A DNA stretch of 10,209 bases from Gemmatimonadales bacterium UBA4456 (GTDB lineage Bacteria; Gemmatimonadota; Gemmatimonadetes; Longimicrobiales; Gaopeijiaceae). The position numbers and the translations under genes were made by a program. The notes under the pieces were generated by a model that was not told where the DNA came from, ran no database searches, and saw nothing but the letters and a program-made list of their open reading frames with translations. How positions within the stretch are numbered: the stretch's first letter is position 1; each line of letters opens with the position of its first letter. Of this stretch, positions 1 to 6,979 are shown in pieces. The stretch spans positions 1-10,209 of the forward strand of contig DGOW01000096.1 of NCBI GenBank assembly GCA_002390225.1, written 5' to 3'.

Positions 1-1
1 A

Positions 2-859
2 GCAGGGGATGTCACCCTCACCCGCCTTTTCCTGGAGGCGCTGGCGGAGGAAGACCCGGCCCTGTCTGATGCGGTCGCCATGCGCTACTGGCCCGGTACG
101 CAGCAGGAGCTGACCGGTGGTGCGATTGAGGGTGCCGACCTGGTCGTGGCCTACGGATCGGATGAGTCGGTCGCCGCCGTTCGCTCACTCGTGCCGGTGA
201 CCTCACGCTTTCTGGCATATCATCATCGCTTCGGGATCGGCGTGGTCGGCCGAGAAGCACTGGGGCAGGGTGTGGAGGACGTGGCTGGCGATGTTGCTCG
301 TGCGGTCGCGATGTTCGAGCACCGAGGCTGCGTGTGCCCACATGTGGTCTTCGTCGAACACGGTGGTGCCGCTGTCCCCGAACGCTTCGCCGAACTCGTG
401 GCCGAGGCGCTCGAGGGTCTGGCCGGAGTGTGGCCTGCCCCGGGTCAGGCTGCGTTGGCCGCGCGTGAGGGGGCCGCGCTGCGGCAGGCTCGTGATACAG
501 TCGAGATTCACCAAGCCGCGGGCGCCGCTCGGATGATGCACGGGGGAGGCGCGAACTGGACCGTGGTCTTCGAATCGGAGGTCGCTGATGTGCCGCCGTT
601 ACCCGGTCGCTCCGTGCGGATTCGGGCGGTTGACGACCTCGCCCACGTGCCCGCGATCTTGGAGCCGGCGGGCCGACATCTGCAGAGTGTCGGCTATGCA
701 GGTGCGGAGCAAAGGATCAACGAGCTTGCCGAAGCGTTCGGGCAAGCCGGAGCTTCACGGATTGTCCCGCTCGCTCGCCTGAGTTTTCCGCCCGCGTGGT
801 GGCTTCACGACGGGCAGGGACCTCTGAAGACCCTGGTGCGTTGGGTCGAGGTCGAGTGA
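2..859 (+). CDS. LuxC-type acyl-CoA reductase, 5' end missing
   Basis: C-terminal part of a long-chain acyl-CoA (fatty-acyl) reductase of the LuxC family (known family role: NADPH-dependent reduction of an acyl-CoA or acyl-enzyme thioester to the fatty aldehyde). The frame is open to the left edge, so the true start lies outside; the ATG at 80 is internal, because the upstream codons read as family-like sequence with a motif LFLEALAEEDPALSDAV. Visible signatures are the WPG segment, the nucleotide-binding-like VVAYGSDESVAAVR, a HRFGIGVV stretch, and HRGCVCPHVVFVE. In LuxC relatives the first Cys of the equivalent CLSPH motif is the acylated nucleophile; here it is encoded at 329-331, with an extra Cys two residues later. 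The C-terminal LARLSFPPAWWLHDGQGPL is also typical. It converges on the small AbrB-type gene with only 9 bp between stop codons. Substrate chain length and pathway cannot be told from this fragment. Confidence 0.85.
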   Translation, partial: AGDVTLTRLFLEALAEEDPALSDAVAMRYWPGTQQELTGGAIEGADLVVAYGSDESVAAVRSLVPVTSRFLAYHHRFGIGVVGREALGQGVEDVAGDVARAVAMFEHRGCVCPHVVFVEHGGAAVPERFAELVAEALEGLAGVWPAPGQAALAAREGAALRQARDTVEIHQAAGAARMMHGGGANWTVVFESEVADVPPLPGRSVRIRAVDDLAHVPAILEPAGRHLQSVGYAGAEQRINELAEAFGQAGASRIVPLARLSFPPAWWLHDGQGPLKTLVRWVEVE

Positions 860-880
860 GGAAGGGGCCTACCCTTCCTC
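858..880. terminator. Shared bidirectional hairpin between convergent genes
   Basis: A perfect inverted repeat: GAGGAAGGG at 858-866 pairs with CCCTTCCTC at 872-880, leaving a 5-nt loop (867-871). The left arm starts inside the TGA stop of the acyl-CoA reductase (857-859), and the loop holds most of the TAG stop of the AbrB-type gene (869-871, minus strand). It is placed to end transcription from both sides. No long T-run follows on either strand, so it is either a weak intrinsic terminator or mainly a 3'-end stabilising hairpin. Confidence 0.6.
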
Positions 881-1066
881 GTCGTCTTGCTGATCCGCCC
901 GCCAGATGACCATCTGGCGACCGCCGCGAGGGTTCTGCTCAACGCGAACCGTCAGGGAGTCACCTTCCTCGATTCCCAGATCCTCCCGCATGTCCTGCGG
1001 GATGGTGACACGCCCGCCCACGCCCACGCTGACGTCTGTGTAGTAAAGCGTACGATAGATGGCCAT
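869..1066 (-). CDS. AbrB/SpoVT/MazE-type DNA-binding protein
   Basis: A 65-residue protein that is almost entirely one swapped-hairpin AbrB-type domain: the core reads VSVGVGGRVTIPQDMREDLG (about residues 12-31), followed by IEEGDSLTVRVE. The R-V-T-I-P and L-G-I-x-x-G-D motifs are the diagnostic family pattern. Proteins like this dimerise and bind DNA as transition-state regulators or as antitoxins. No toxin gene (PIN, MazF, Doc) adjoins it, so an orphan regulator is more likely than a toxin-antitoxin pair. The tail is strongly acidic (DDEEG). I chose the ATG at 1064-1066: GAGGAG lies 5 nt upstream, whereas the in-frame GTG at 1070-1072 overlaps that ribosome binding site. It is divergent from the ABC operon, so autoregulation or control of that operon is possible but not shown. 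Confidence 0.8.
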   Translation of the reverse strand: MAIYRTLYYTDVSVGVGGRVTIPQDMREDLGIEEGDSLTVRVEQNPRGGRQMVIWRADQQDDEEG

Positions 1067-1071
1067 CGGCA

Positions 1072-1077
1072 CTCCTC
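1072..1077 (-). promoter_or_regulatory. Ribosome binding site of the AbrB-type gene
   Basis: On the minus strand GAGGAG sits 5 nt before the ATG at 1066. The alternative GTG start at 1072 shares its first base with this site, so the site decides the start in favour of the ATG. Confidence 0.65.
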
Positions 1078-1171
1078 GAGTATTACCCTGCAGCCGAGCA
1101 ATCTAAACGAATCCGCGAGATTGTTGTACGGCGTGAAGAGGATCTGCCCCAGAAGCGTAGTCAGTTCGATT

Positions 1172-1200
1172 CCGGGCCCCGCATTCCGTCATGGGCCCGG
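1172..1200. repeat. Perfect GC-only inverted repeat in the ABC leader
   Basis: CCGGGCCC (1172-1179) is the exact reverse complement of GGGCCCGG (1193-1200), with 13 nt between. It ends 20 nt before the preferred ATG of the ABC ATPase gene. Each arm contains the self-complementary GGGCCC, so the element could be an RNA leader hairpin or a paired operator on DNA. The ATG at 1191 lies at the edge of the loop and would start inside this structure. Confidence 0.6.
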
Positions 1201-1220
1201 TGACTGAACCAGTAAGGATC

Positions 1221-2204
1221 ATGAGCGATAACGGCTTCGCACTCCGACTCAGTGGTGTCACGAAAAGATTCGGAGCACACACGGCCGTGGACGGCCTCGA
1301 CTTCGAGGTTCCCCGCGGTGTGATCTGCGGACTCCTCGGTCCGAACGGCTCCGGAAAGACGACGAGTATCCGGATGATCATGGGGATTCTCGGGCCGGAT
1401 GAGGGGACTGTGTCTCTGTTCGGTGAGAACCCCGACGTCACGCGCCGTACCAAGGTCGGGTACCTGCCCGAGGAACGTGGCGTTTACAAGAAAATGAAGT
1501 GCCTCGAGTTGATCACCTTCCTCGGTGAGATCAGGGGTCTGAAGCGGGCCGAGGCGAGGCGCCGAGGTGGAGCATGGCTGGACCGACTGGGTCTGCCGGA
1601 GTGGGCGGACAAGAAGGTCGAGGATCTCTCCAAGGGGATGCAGCAAAAGATCCAGTTCATCGGCACGGTGATCCATGAGCCCGAGTTGTTGATTCTCGAC
1701 GAGCCGTTTTCCGGCCTTGACCCGATCAACCAGGACGTGCTCGAGGAGATCGTGCGGGACTATCACGCCAAGGGGACGACGATCCTCTTTTCAACGCACC
1801 TCATGGACCAGGCCGAACGACTCTGTGAGCGCGTGTGCCTGATCTCGAACTCCAGAAAAGTTCTCGATGGTGAGCTGAAGGACATCAAGGCAGCCGAGCG
1901 TCGTGGCATCGTGGCCATCGAGTTTGAAGGACCGGACTCCTGGATTCAGGGGCCGGAGGTCGATCGCGTCGAGCAGGGGGACGACGGACTGCACTTGATT
2001 CTCCGCGATGGGTTCGACCACCAGCCCATCCTCGCCCGGGCGGTAAACTCCGGAGCGCGTATACTGCGCTTCGATCTGGTCGAGCCGAGATTGCACGAGA
2101 TTTTCGTCCGGCATGCAGGTGGAAGAGCGGTGGGTGACGCCAGCATGTCCGAGGGTGCCAGCATGGCATCATCGAGCGAAGACGCCGTTGTGGGAGCCGC
2201 CTGA
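1221..2204 (+). CDS. ABC transporter ATP-binding protein, NatA/DUF4162 type
   Basis: A 327-residue cytoplasmic ATPase that powers the permease encoded directly downstream. Seen in order: Walker A GPNGSGKTT (40-48), Q-loop region GYLPEERG (80-87), signature LSKGM (136-140), Walker B LLILDE (156-161) with D-loop SGLDP, H-loop His193, then a C-terminal region ending in DLVEPRLHEIFV, which resembles the DUF4162 tail of NatA-like exporters. The Q-loop position holds Glu in a GYLPEERG context, as I recall for this subfamily. The last 27 or so residues are a Ser/Ala/Gly-rich extension beyond the usual domain end. I prefer the ATG at 1221 (AAGGA at 1214-1218, though close) over the in-frame ATG at 1191, which lies in a hairpin and has no visible ribosome site. 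NatA in Bacillus belongs to a Na+ exporter, but substrate here is unknown. Confidence 0.9.
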   Translation: MSDNGFALRLSGVTKRFGAHTAVDGLDFEVPRGVICGLLGPNGSGKTTSIRMIMGILGPDEGTVSLFGENPDVTRRTKVGYLPEERGVYKKMKCLELITFLGEIRGLKRAEARRRGGAWLDRLGLPEWADKKVEDLSKGMQQKIQFIGTVIHEPELLILDEPFSGLDPINQDVLEEIVRDYHAKGTTILFSTHLMDQAERLCERVCLISNSRKVLDGELKDIKAAERRGIVAIEFEGPDSWIQGPEVDRVEQGDDGLHLILRDGFDHQPILARAVNSGARILRFDLVEPRLHEIFVRHAGGRAVGDASMSEGASMASSSEDAVVGAA

Positions 2205-3451
2205 TGTGGCACAACGTGTGGGCGGTGATTCGCCGCGAGTATCTGCAGCGTGTTCGTTCCAAGTGGTTCATTGTGGCGACCACCGTCGGACCGCTGATGA
2301 TGGCGGGACTGATCATCGTGCCGGCCTGGTTGGCGGTTCAGGGTGAACGCGAGCAGTTCGACCTGGCTGTAGTCGACGGCACCGGAGTGCTCTACGAGGG
2401 ACTGGCATCCCGTCTGGAGAAGGGCGGATTCCAAGTGGAAGAGGCACGCTGGCATTCGAATGTGGTCACAGAGCTGCGCGAGCGGGCAAACGGAGGAGAG
2501 TTGGGCGGCTTCATCATGGTCGACGAACTCACGCTCGAGACGGGTGAGGCCCTTTACTACTCCATGGACGTGCCCACCGCGCTTCGGCAGGTGACGGTCC
2601 AGACCTCGGTCGCCCGCACTGCGCTCGAGTATCAGCTCGAACAGCAGGGTGTCGATCCGGAGGGGCTGCTCGGCGGAGGCGAACTGCAGGTCGAGGTCCT
2701 TTCGGCAGCCGGGTCGGACATCTCCGAGCCACAGTTCGCCATCGCGTATGCTGGGGCCTTCTTCCTCTATATGGTGATTCTGCTCTACGCCGTGGCCGTG
2801 ATGCGCGCGACGCTGGAGGAAAAGACGAGCCGGATCGTCGAGGTCATCATTTCGGCGATGAAGCCCTCGGAGCTTATGCTCGGGAAGATCATGGGGGTGT
2901 GTGCGGTCAGCCTGACGCAGATGGCCATCTGGATTGCTGCTGCCGTGGCGCTGCTGGCGGGGGCGATCCCCATGTTGATTGCCGCGCGACCCGAGCTCGC
3001 GAATCTGGAAAATCTCCGGGAGATCGCACCGGGGATGGGGCTGACAGCTCTGTTCGTCGGGTTCTTCGTGTTCGGCTTTCTGATGTATTCCGGCCTGTAT
3101 GCCGCCGTCGGGGCCATGTGCAATTCGGATGAAGAGGCACAACAGGCTCAGTTCCCGATGATCACACTCCTGATCGTCCCGATCGTGATGGTCGCGCCGA
3201 TCATCCAGGCGCCCAATACACCGATGGCGACCGCGCTGTCCCTCTTCCCGCTCTTCTCACCGATTCTGATGTGGGCGCGTGTGTCGGGGGGTGGTGTGCC
3301 TGTGTGGCAGGTGGCGCTCTCGTTCGTGCTGATGGCTCTGATGATCTGGGTCATCGCGGCGATCGCAGGCCGGATCTACAAAGTCGGGATCCTGATGTCA
3401 GGCAAGCGGCCGACGTTGCCGGAGCTGTGGAGGTGGGTGAAGGAAGCGTAG
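2204..3451 (+). CDS. ABC-2 type transporter permease, NatB-like
   Basis: A 415-residue integral membrane partner of the upstream ATPase. It has the ABC-2 exporter layout: one N-terminal membrane helix (about 22-45), a large extracytoplasmic domain (about 46-178), then a helical bundle at about 180-202, 230-258, 278-303, 318-336, 344-360 and 367-389. The conserved stretch EEKTSRIVEVIISAMKPSEL (205-224) followed by MLGKIMG is the cytoplasmic coupling segment typical of this family, and the C-terminus carries RIYKVGILMSGKRPTLPELW, also typical. Translation is coupled to the ATPase: stop and start share one base (TGATG at 2202-2206), and GGGAG lies 7 nt upstream (2192-2196). It exports an unknown substrate, as fits the ABC-2 class. 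The gene converges on the small unknown gene with a 30-bp gap in which I see no good terminator. Confidence 0.9.
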   Translation: MWHNVWAVIRREYLQRVRSKWFIVATTVGPLMMAGLIIVPAWLAVQGEREQFDLAVVDGTGVLYEGLASRLEKGGFQVEEARWHSNVVTELRERANGGELGGFIMVDELTLETGEALYYSMDVPTALRQVTVQTSVARTALEYQLEQQGVDPEGLLGGGELQVEVLSAAGSDISEPQFAIAYAGAFFLYMVILLYAVAVMRATLEEKTSRIVEVIISAMKPSELMLGKIMGVCAVSLTQMAIWIAAAVALLAGAIPMLIAARPELANLENLREIAPGMGLTALFVGFFVFGFLMYSGLYAAVGAMCNSDEEAQQAQFPMITLLIVPIVMVAPIIQAPNTPMATALSLFPLFSPILMWARVSGGGVPVWQVALSFVLMALMIWVIAAIAGRIYKVGILMSGKRPTLPELWRWVKEA

Positions 3452-3481
3452 GCGCCACCACCTCCTGGACGCAGAAGCCCC

Positions 3482-3772
3482 TTACGCTGGCTCCGGGAGC
3501 GTCGACCGGAGCAGCGCCTGAAGTTGGCGGTCGTCGAAGCTGCGCGCTTTGGCGACCGCTTCTTCGTAGCTGTCCTCGATGATGATCGCGGCGGTGGCTG
3601 TGACTGGAGGTCCTTCAGTACCGGTCGGAGGCTCAAAACGGAGGCGCCCCCGATACCTCGCTCCGGGATGCGTATGATCCTCGAAGTCCAGGAACGCGTC
3701 CCAGATCAGACCCTCGTGCGCAATGGTCGCGACGTGCACGCCAGGCTTAGGGTTCCGGGAGACAGGAGTCAT
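3482..3772 (-). CDS. Conserved-looking hypothetical protein, last gene of MoxR operon
   Basis: A 96-residue soluble protein that I do not recognise with certainty. It has no signal peptide or membrane segment. Visible blocks are VHVATIAHEGLIWDAFLDFE near the N-terminus, a short basic/aromatic stretch ARYRGRLRFEPP, then TATAAIIIEDSYEEAVAKAR and a final FDDRQLQALLRSTLP. The pattern suggests an alpha/beta domain with beta strands first and two helices last. The ATG at 3772 is forced: an in-frame TAA lies 9 nt upstream with no start codon between. Only a weak ribosome site is visible. It follows the transglutaminase gene on the same strand after 69 bp, so it is probably co-transcribed with the MoxR-DUF58-transglutaminase set. 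Codon use and GC-rich third positions look like the neighbours, which supports a real gene. Confidence 0.65.
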   Translation of the reverse strand: MTPVSRNPKPGVHVATIAHEGLIWDAFLDFEDHTHPGARYRGRLRFEPPTGTEGPPVTATAAIIIEDSYEEAVAKARSFDDRQLQALLRSTLPEPA

Positions 3773-3841
3773 ACGCTCACGTTATCCGTCCGAGAGGTGC
3801 TCGTACAGCGTTCCTCCGAGTTCGCAACATGCTACGGGAAC

Positions 3842-5857
3842 TCAAGCCCTGGTCCGTAGCGCGCGCCGAGCGGTTCTCAAGGCCTCTCGCATCTCTCTGA
3901 GCTCGGGCTCGCCCAGCCGCTCATGGCCATATCGACTGCGTAGATAGAGGTCGACCACACGTTCCGCGTCGCGAGCGGTCGTGGCGCTCTCGGCTCGAAT
4001 ACGCTCCACGAGAGCGAGCGGTGTGAGCCCCGGTGTGACGCCGACGCCAGCTCTGCTGGAGGCGGAGCGAAGCTGCATGTACATCTGGGTCCCGGGCTCG
4101 ACCGTGGGCCCGGTTGCTCGCACCCAGTACCAACCGGCGGCGGCAACCAGCAGGAGTACGAGCGCCGCCCACGGGCTTTGGGTCGTGGCGTCCGTCGGGG
4201 TGTTGGGCTGCTCGAGGTCTTCCAGAGTGCGCGAGCCGAGAAGGCCGGAGAAGATCCCGAGCTGGTCGTCCATGGAGTAGTCGAGCACCCACTTGTTCCA
4301 GCGGTGCTGAACCCCGTCGAACAGGATTCGACCAGGCCACCACCGGGAGGAGGCGATCTCCGCCGTGCCTGAGCCGGCAGGAGTCGGATCGAACTCGACC
4401 CACCCGTATCCAGGGAACCAGATCTCGACCCAGGAATGAGCCTCGTTCTGCGTGACGACGAGGTAGTTCCCGAAGTCGTTCCACTGGCCTCCAAGGAAGC
4501 CGTTCACGTTCCGGGCTTCGATGCCGATCGCGCGGAGCATCGTCACCATGGCGGTGCTGAAGTACTCACAGTGGCCGGCCCGACGCTCGAAGAGGAAGTG
4601 AGAGAGTGTCGTTTCGCGCGCTGTCGTTGGGAGCTCGCGTGTATATGTGAAGGTCTGGAGCCAATCCCTGATCGCTACGGCCCGGTCGTATCGGTTGTCG
4701 ATGCCTACGGTCAGAGAATCGGCCAGCTCGGTGATCGCCGGGTCAAAGCGTCGGGGAAGCTGAAGGAAGTGATCATCCGACGGGTGATACCCTCCGGCTG
4801 GCTGCCTCAACTCCTCGGTGGGTGGAGGCCCAGTGGGGGCCCAGGCCGTATACGCTGGCTGACCTCGACCCCAGTAGATGAAGTCACCCGCGTTGTCGAA
4901 GAGCGGCTGGATCCCGTTGTTCGAGTCGATCTCGAGCGCCGGATGCAGGGCGAACAGGACACGGGTGTCTAGCGCCGAGCCGAAGATCCTCTGCTCGATG
5001 GATTCCCCCTCCCAGCGCTCTCGGTACCAGGTGGTCGGTGCCGAAGAGGGAGGCAGGTTGTCCGAGCGTGTCCAGCGTACACCATCGAACCGGTCATACG
5101 AGCGGCCTCGCCAGTGTAGCCCTCCCAGCCCGGCTGGTGGCCCGTTGGGAAACTCGACGCGCAGCACGATCTGGGGATTGCCTAGAATTGTGGATCCATG
5201 TTCGCCCAGAGAGACCTGATCCGAGAAGCCTGCGATGGATGTTGTCATGGTCTCACCCCGTCCGGCCCATCCTTGCGATACGCGAGGGAAGGTGACGAAT
5301 ACGACCAGCGCGACACCCAAAATGAGGCATGACAGGCCTCCTGTTGTGCTGAGCAAACTTCGACCAAGCGGGACTTCGCGGACCTCGTGGCGCTCTGCCT
5401 GTCTCCTCAAGTGCCCGACCATGAGTGCGACCGTGGCCAGCCCGATGTAGCCGACGAAGGCAATCAGGAAGAGAACACCCGGCCGGTATGCGGTCGACGC
5501 GAGGATCAGCGCGAACGAAAGCGTGTACAGGCGCAGGTCGTTCGGAGCATCGAGCGAGCGTAGCGCCTCCGCGGTGAGCAGGAGCAGGAGGAGGTCGACC
5601 ACGGGGATGACGATGTCATCCTCGATCACGAAGACATGCCAGAGTGCCCGAGCGACCAAGAGGGCGGCGAGTGGGAGCCAGAATCGCTCCATACGCGCGG
5701 AACGCTCCGGATCGGGATGCCAGAAGAGAGCCGTGCCGAGGGCGATCGTGGCCAGCAAGGCGGACAGGGGCTCGAACCCGGCACCGCCCGCGAACGCCAC
5801 GAGGCCGGCGACACCCATGAGGACGGCGAGACGACGGTGAAAGAGGCGGAGATTCAT
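3842..5857 (-). CDS. Membrane-anchored transglutaminase-like protein, TgpA type
   Basis: A 671-residue inner-membrane protein of the TgpA (DUF3488/transglutaminase) family. The N-terminal part holds about seven hydrophobic helices (roughly 11-28, 31-47, 60-78, 82-98, 107-123, 127-147, 170-190). A large outer domain follows, with the transglutaminase-like fold at about 370-495. The papain-like triad is complete: Cys430 in AGHCEYFSTAM, His474 in EAHSWVEIW, Asp490 in WVEFDPTPAG. A further helix at about 562-579 precedes a cytoplasmic tail resembling DUF4129. The natural reaction is unknown in most bacteria; transamidation or peptide cleavage in the periplasm is the family expectation. The start ATG overlaps the stop of the DUF58 gene (ATGA, 5854-5857), and AAGGA lies 9 nt upstream. 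Neighbouring MoxR and DUF58 genes are its usual partners, probably for assembly or activation of a periplasmic complex. Confidence 0.9.
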   Translation of the reverse strand: MNLRLFHRRLAVLMGVAGLVAFAGGAGFEPLSALLATIALGTALFWHPDPERSARMERFWLPLAALLVARALWHVFVIEDDIVIPVVDLLLLLLTAEALRSLDAPNDLRLYTLSFALILASTAYRPGVLFLIAFVGYIGLATVALMVGHLRRQAERHEVREVPLGRSLLSTTGGLSCLILGVALVVFVTFPRVSQGWAGRGETMTTSIAGFSDQVSLGEHGSTILGNPQIVLRVEFPNGPPAGLGGLHWRGRSYDRFDGVRWTRSDNLPPSSAPTTWYRERWEGESIEQRIFGSALDTRVLFALHPALEIDSNNGIQPLFDNAGDFIYWGRGQPAYTAWAPTGPPPTEELRQPAGGYHPSDDHFLQLPRRFDPAITELADSLTVGIDNRYDRAVAIRDWLQTFTYTRELPTTARETTLSHFLFERRAGHCEYFSTAMVTMLRAIGIEARNVNGFLGGQWNDFGNYLVVTQNEAHSWVEIWFPGYGWVEFDPTPAGSGTAEIASSRWWPGRILFDGVQHRWNKWVLDYSMDDQLGIFSGLLGSRTLEDLEQPNTPTDATTQSPWAALVLLLVAAAGWYWVRATGPTVEPGTQMYMQLRSASSRAGVGVTPGLTPLALVERIRAESATTARDAERVVDLYLRSRYGHERLGEPELREMREALRTARRALRTRA

Positions 5858-6975
5858 TCGTCCGCATCCTTGTGAACAAGGCGAGCCCGTCGGCCGACCG
5901 CGAGTGTGTCGCCGAAGCCGGGCCGAGCATCGATCCCCACCAGAATGCAGTTCGATGGTGAGACGGGGGGAGACGGCGGGGGAGCGTCCGGGGAGAAGTC
6001 GGCTCGGGCGAGTACATCGAGTGCCCGCTCAAGCTGACCCATGCCGTCTGCCGGCTCGAGGACGTCGTCGCCCACGACCAGGGCGAAGGGCCGATGTTGC
6101 GAGACAGCTCTCGAGGCGAGCGAGGCAGCGACCTCGACGGCAACCTCCGCCGCCTCACCCGGTTCACCCCTGAGGTCCAGGCAGATCCATGTGGTCTCGG
6201 CACCATCGCGCTCATACTCCCGGATGACCGGACCGCGCAAGCGCGCGGATGACTTCCAGTGGATGTCCCGGGAGTCATCACCTACCCGGTAGTCCCGAAG
6301 GCTCCGATACTCTCCGCGTGATCCCGCGGCTCCCCGGGCAGACATGCCTGTACTCGGAATCCTTCCGACACCCGGCGCGGGCTCACGCACGGCTCGGTCG
6401 GTTCGCGGCCAGACGGTGATCTCCCCCGGCATGTGGATGTCGCGCTCCTTGCGGAAGAGGCCAAATGGGAAGCCGGTCGAGAGGGTCACGGAGCCGAGTG
6501 GGTAGATACCTCTCCGCACGAAGCTGTTCACGGATTTTGTGGTCGTATGCCCTCCGGCCGGTACGTGCACCAGGAATGCGCTCTCGGGCAGCCCCTGTTC
6601 CAGAAGTTCGACAGCCAGCGAAGGAAGCCTGCGTTTCTCGTTCGTGACCTCGTACGTGAGGCGCATGTCGAGTCCCACCGTGACGGCTCTCGGAGCCCGG
6701 CGCTCGACGCGCAGGCCTCGTATCGCCTGCTCAGAGAGCCATCCGCTCACGGCAATGAAGCCGAGCATCGCGCCAAGCAAAAGATAGAGGAGGTTGTTGC
6801 CGGTATTCATGGCTGCGAACCCGACCGCGACGGTTCCGAGCGTGAAGGCCACGCCACCTGACGTGAAGCGGATTCGGCGCCAGGCTCGGATACGAGCCCA
6901 TGTTTTCCGCAGGGTCGACACGGCTCGGCGGGCCGTGTCGAATGGGCTCTTCGGGGCGTCGTCGTCCGATGTCAC
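5854..6975 (-). CDS. DUF58 domain protein
   Basis: A 373-residue protein with two N-terminal membrane helices (about 41-57 and 60-80), then a beta-rich region, then the DUF58 core. The defining motif GEYRSLRDYRVGDDSRDIHW starts at residue 221 and continues into KSSARLRGPVIREYERDG. DUF58 proteins resemble von Willebrand A domains and act with MoxR ATPases. Here the strand that would carry a DxSxS metal site reads LDLRGE (266-271), so the full metal-binding motif is missing, as in some relatives. The start is a GTG (minus-strand complement of 6973-6975), only 4 nt after the moxR stop; the first internal Met lies in the first membrane helix, so it is not a credible start. Its own stop overlaps the transglutaminase start, indicating coupled translation. 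Role inferred: a membrane scaffold between the ATPase and the transglutaminase. Confidence 0.88.
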   Translation of the reverse strand: MTSDDDAPKSPFDTARRAVSTLRKTWARIRAWRRIRFTSGGVAFTLGTVAVGFAAMNTGNNLLYLLLGAMLGFIAVSGWLSEQAIRGLRVERRAPRAVTVGLDMRLTYEVTNEKRRLPSLAVELLEQGLPESAFLVHVPAGGHTTTKSVNSFVRRGIYPLGSVTLSTGFPFGLFRKERDIHMPGEITVWPRTDRAVREPAPGVGRIPSTGMSARGAAGSRGEYRSLRDYRVGDDSRDIHWKSSARLRGPVIREYERDGAETTWICLDLRGEPGEAAEVAVEVAASLASRAVSQHRPFALVVGDDVLEPADGMGQLERALDVLARADFSPDAPPPSPPVSPSNCILVGIDARPGFGDTLAVGRRARLVHKDADE

Positions 6976-6979
6976 GACG

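Noticed and set aside
1946..3142. Long minus-strand open frame (398 codons) opposite the ABC permease
   Set aside because: Low-complexity, His/Arg/Pro-rich translation with no motif; the plus-strand frames are clear ABC genes. It is a shadow caused by GC-rich third positions.
3445..3488. AGCGTA and TACGCT as a terminator between the permease and the 96-residue gene
   Set aside because: Only a 6-bp stem with a loop of over 30 nt and no T-run; not convincing as a terminator.
3773..3841. Possible extra coding sequence or read-through between the transglutaminase stop and the 96-residue gene
   Set aside because: The frame after the TGA stays open for 19 codons and looks protein-like, but it has no start codon and ends in TAA just before the next gene. 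A 6-bp inverted repeat (3818-3823 with 3838-3843) is too weak to call.
4436..4972. Plus-strand open frame opposite the transglutaminase gene
   Set aside because: No recognisable motif, and it lies wholly over the transglutaminase core, whose triad is intact on the other strand.
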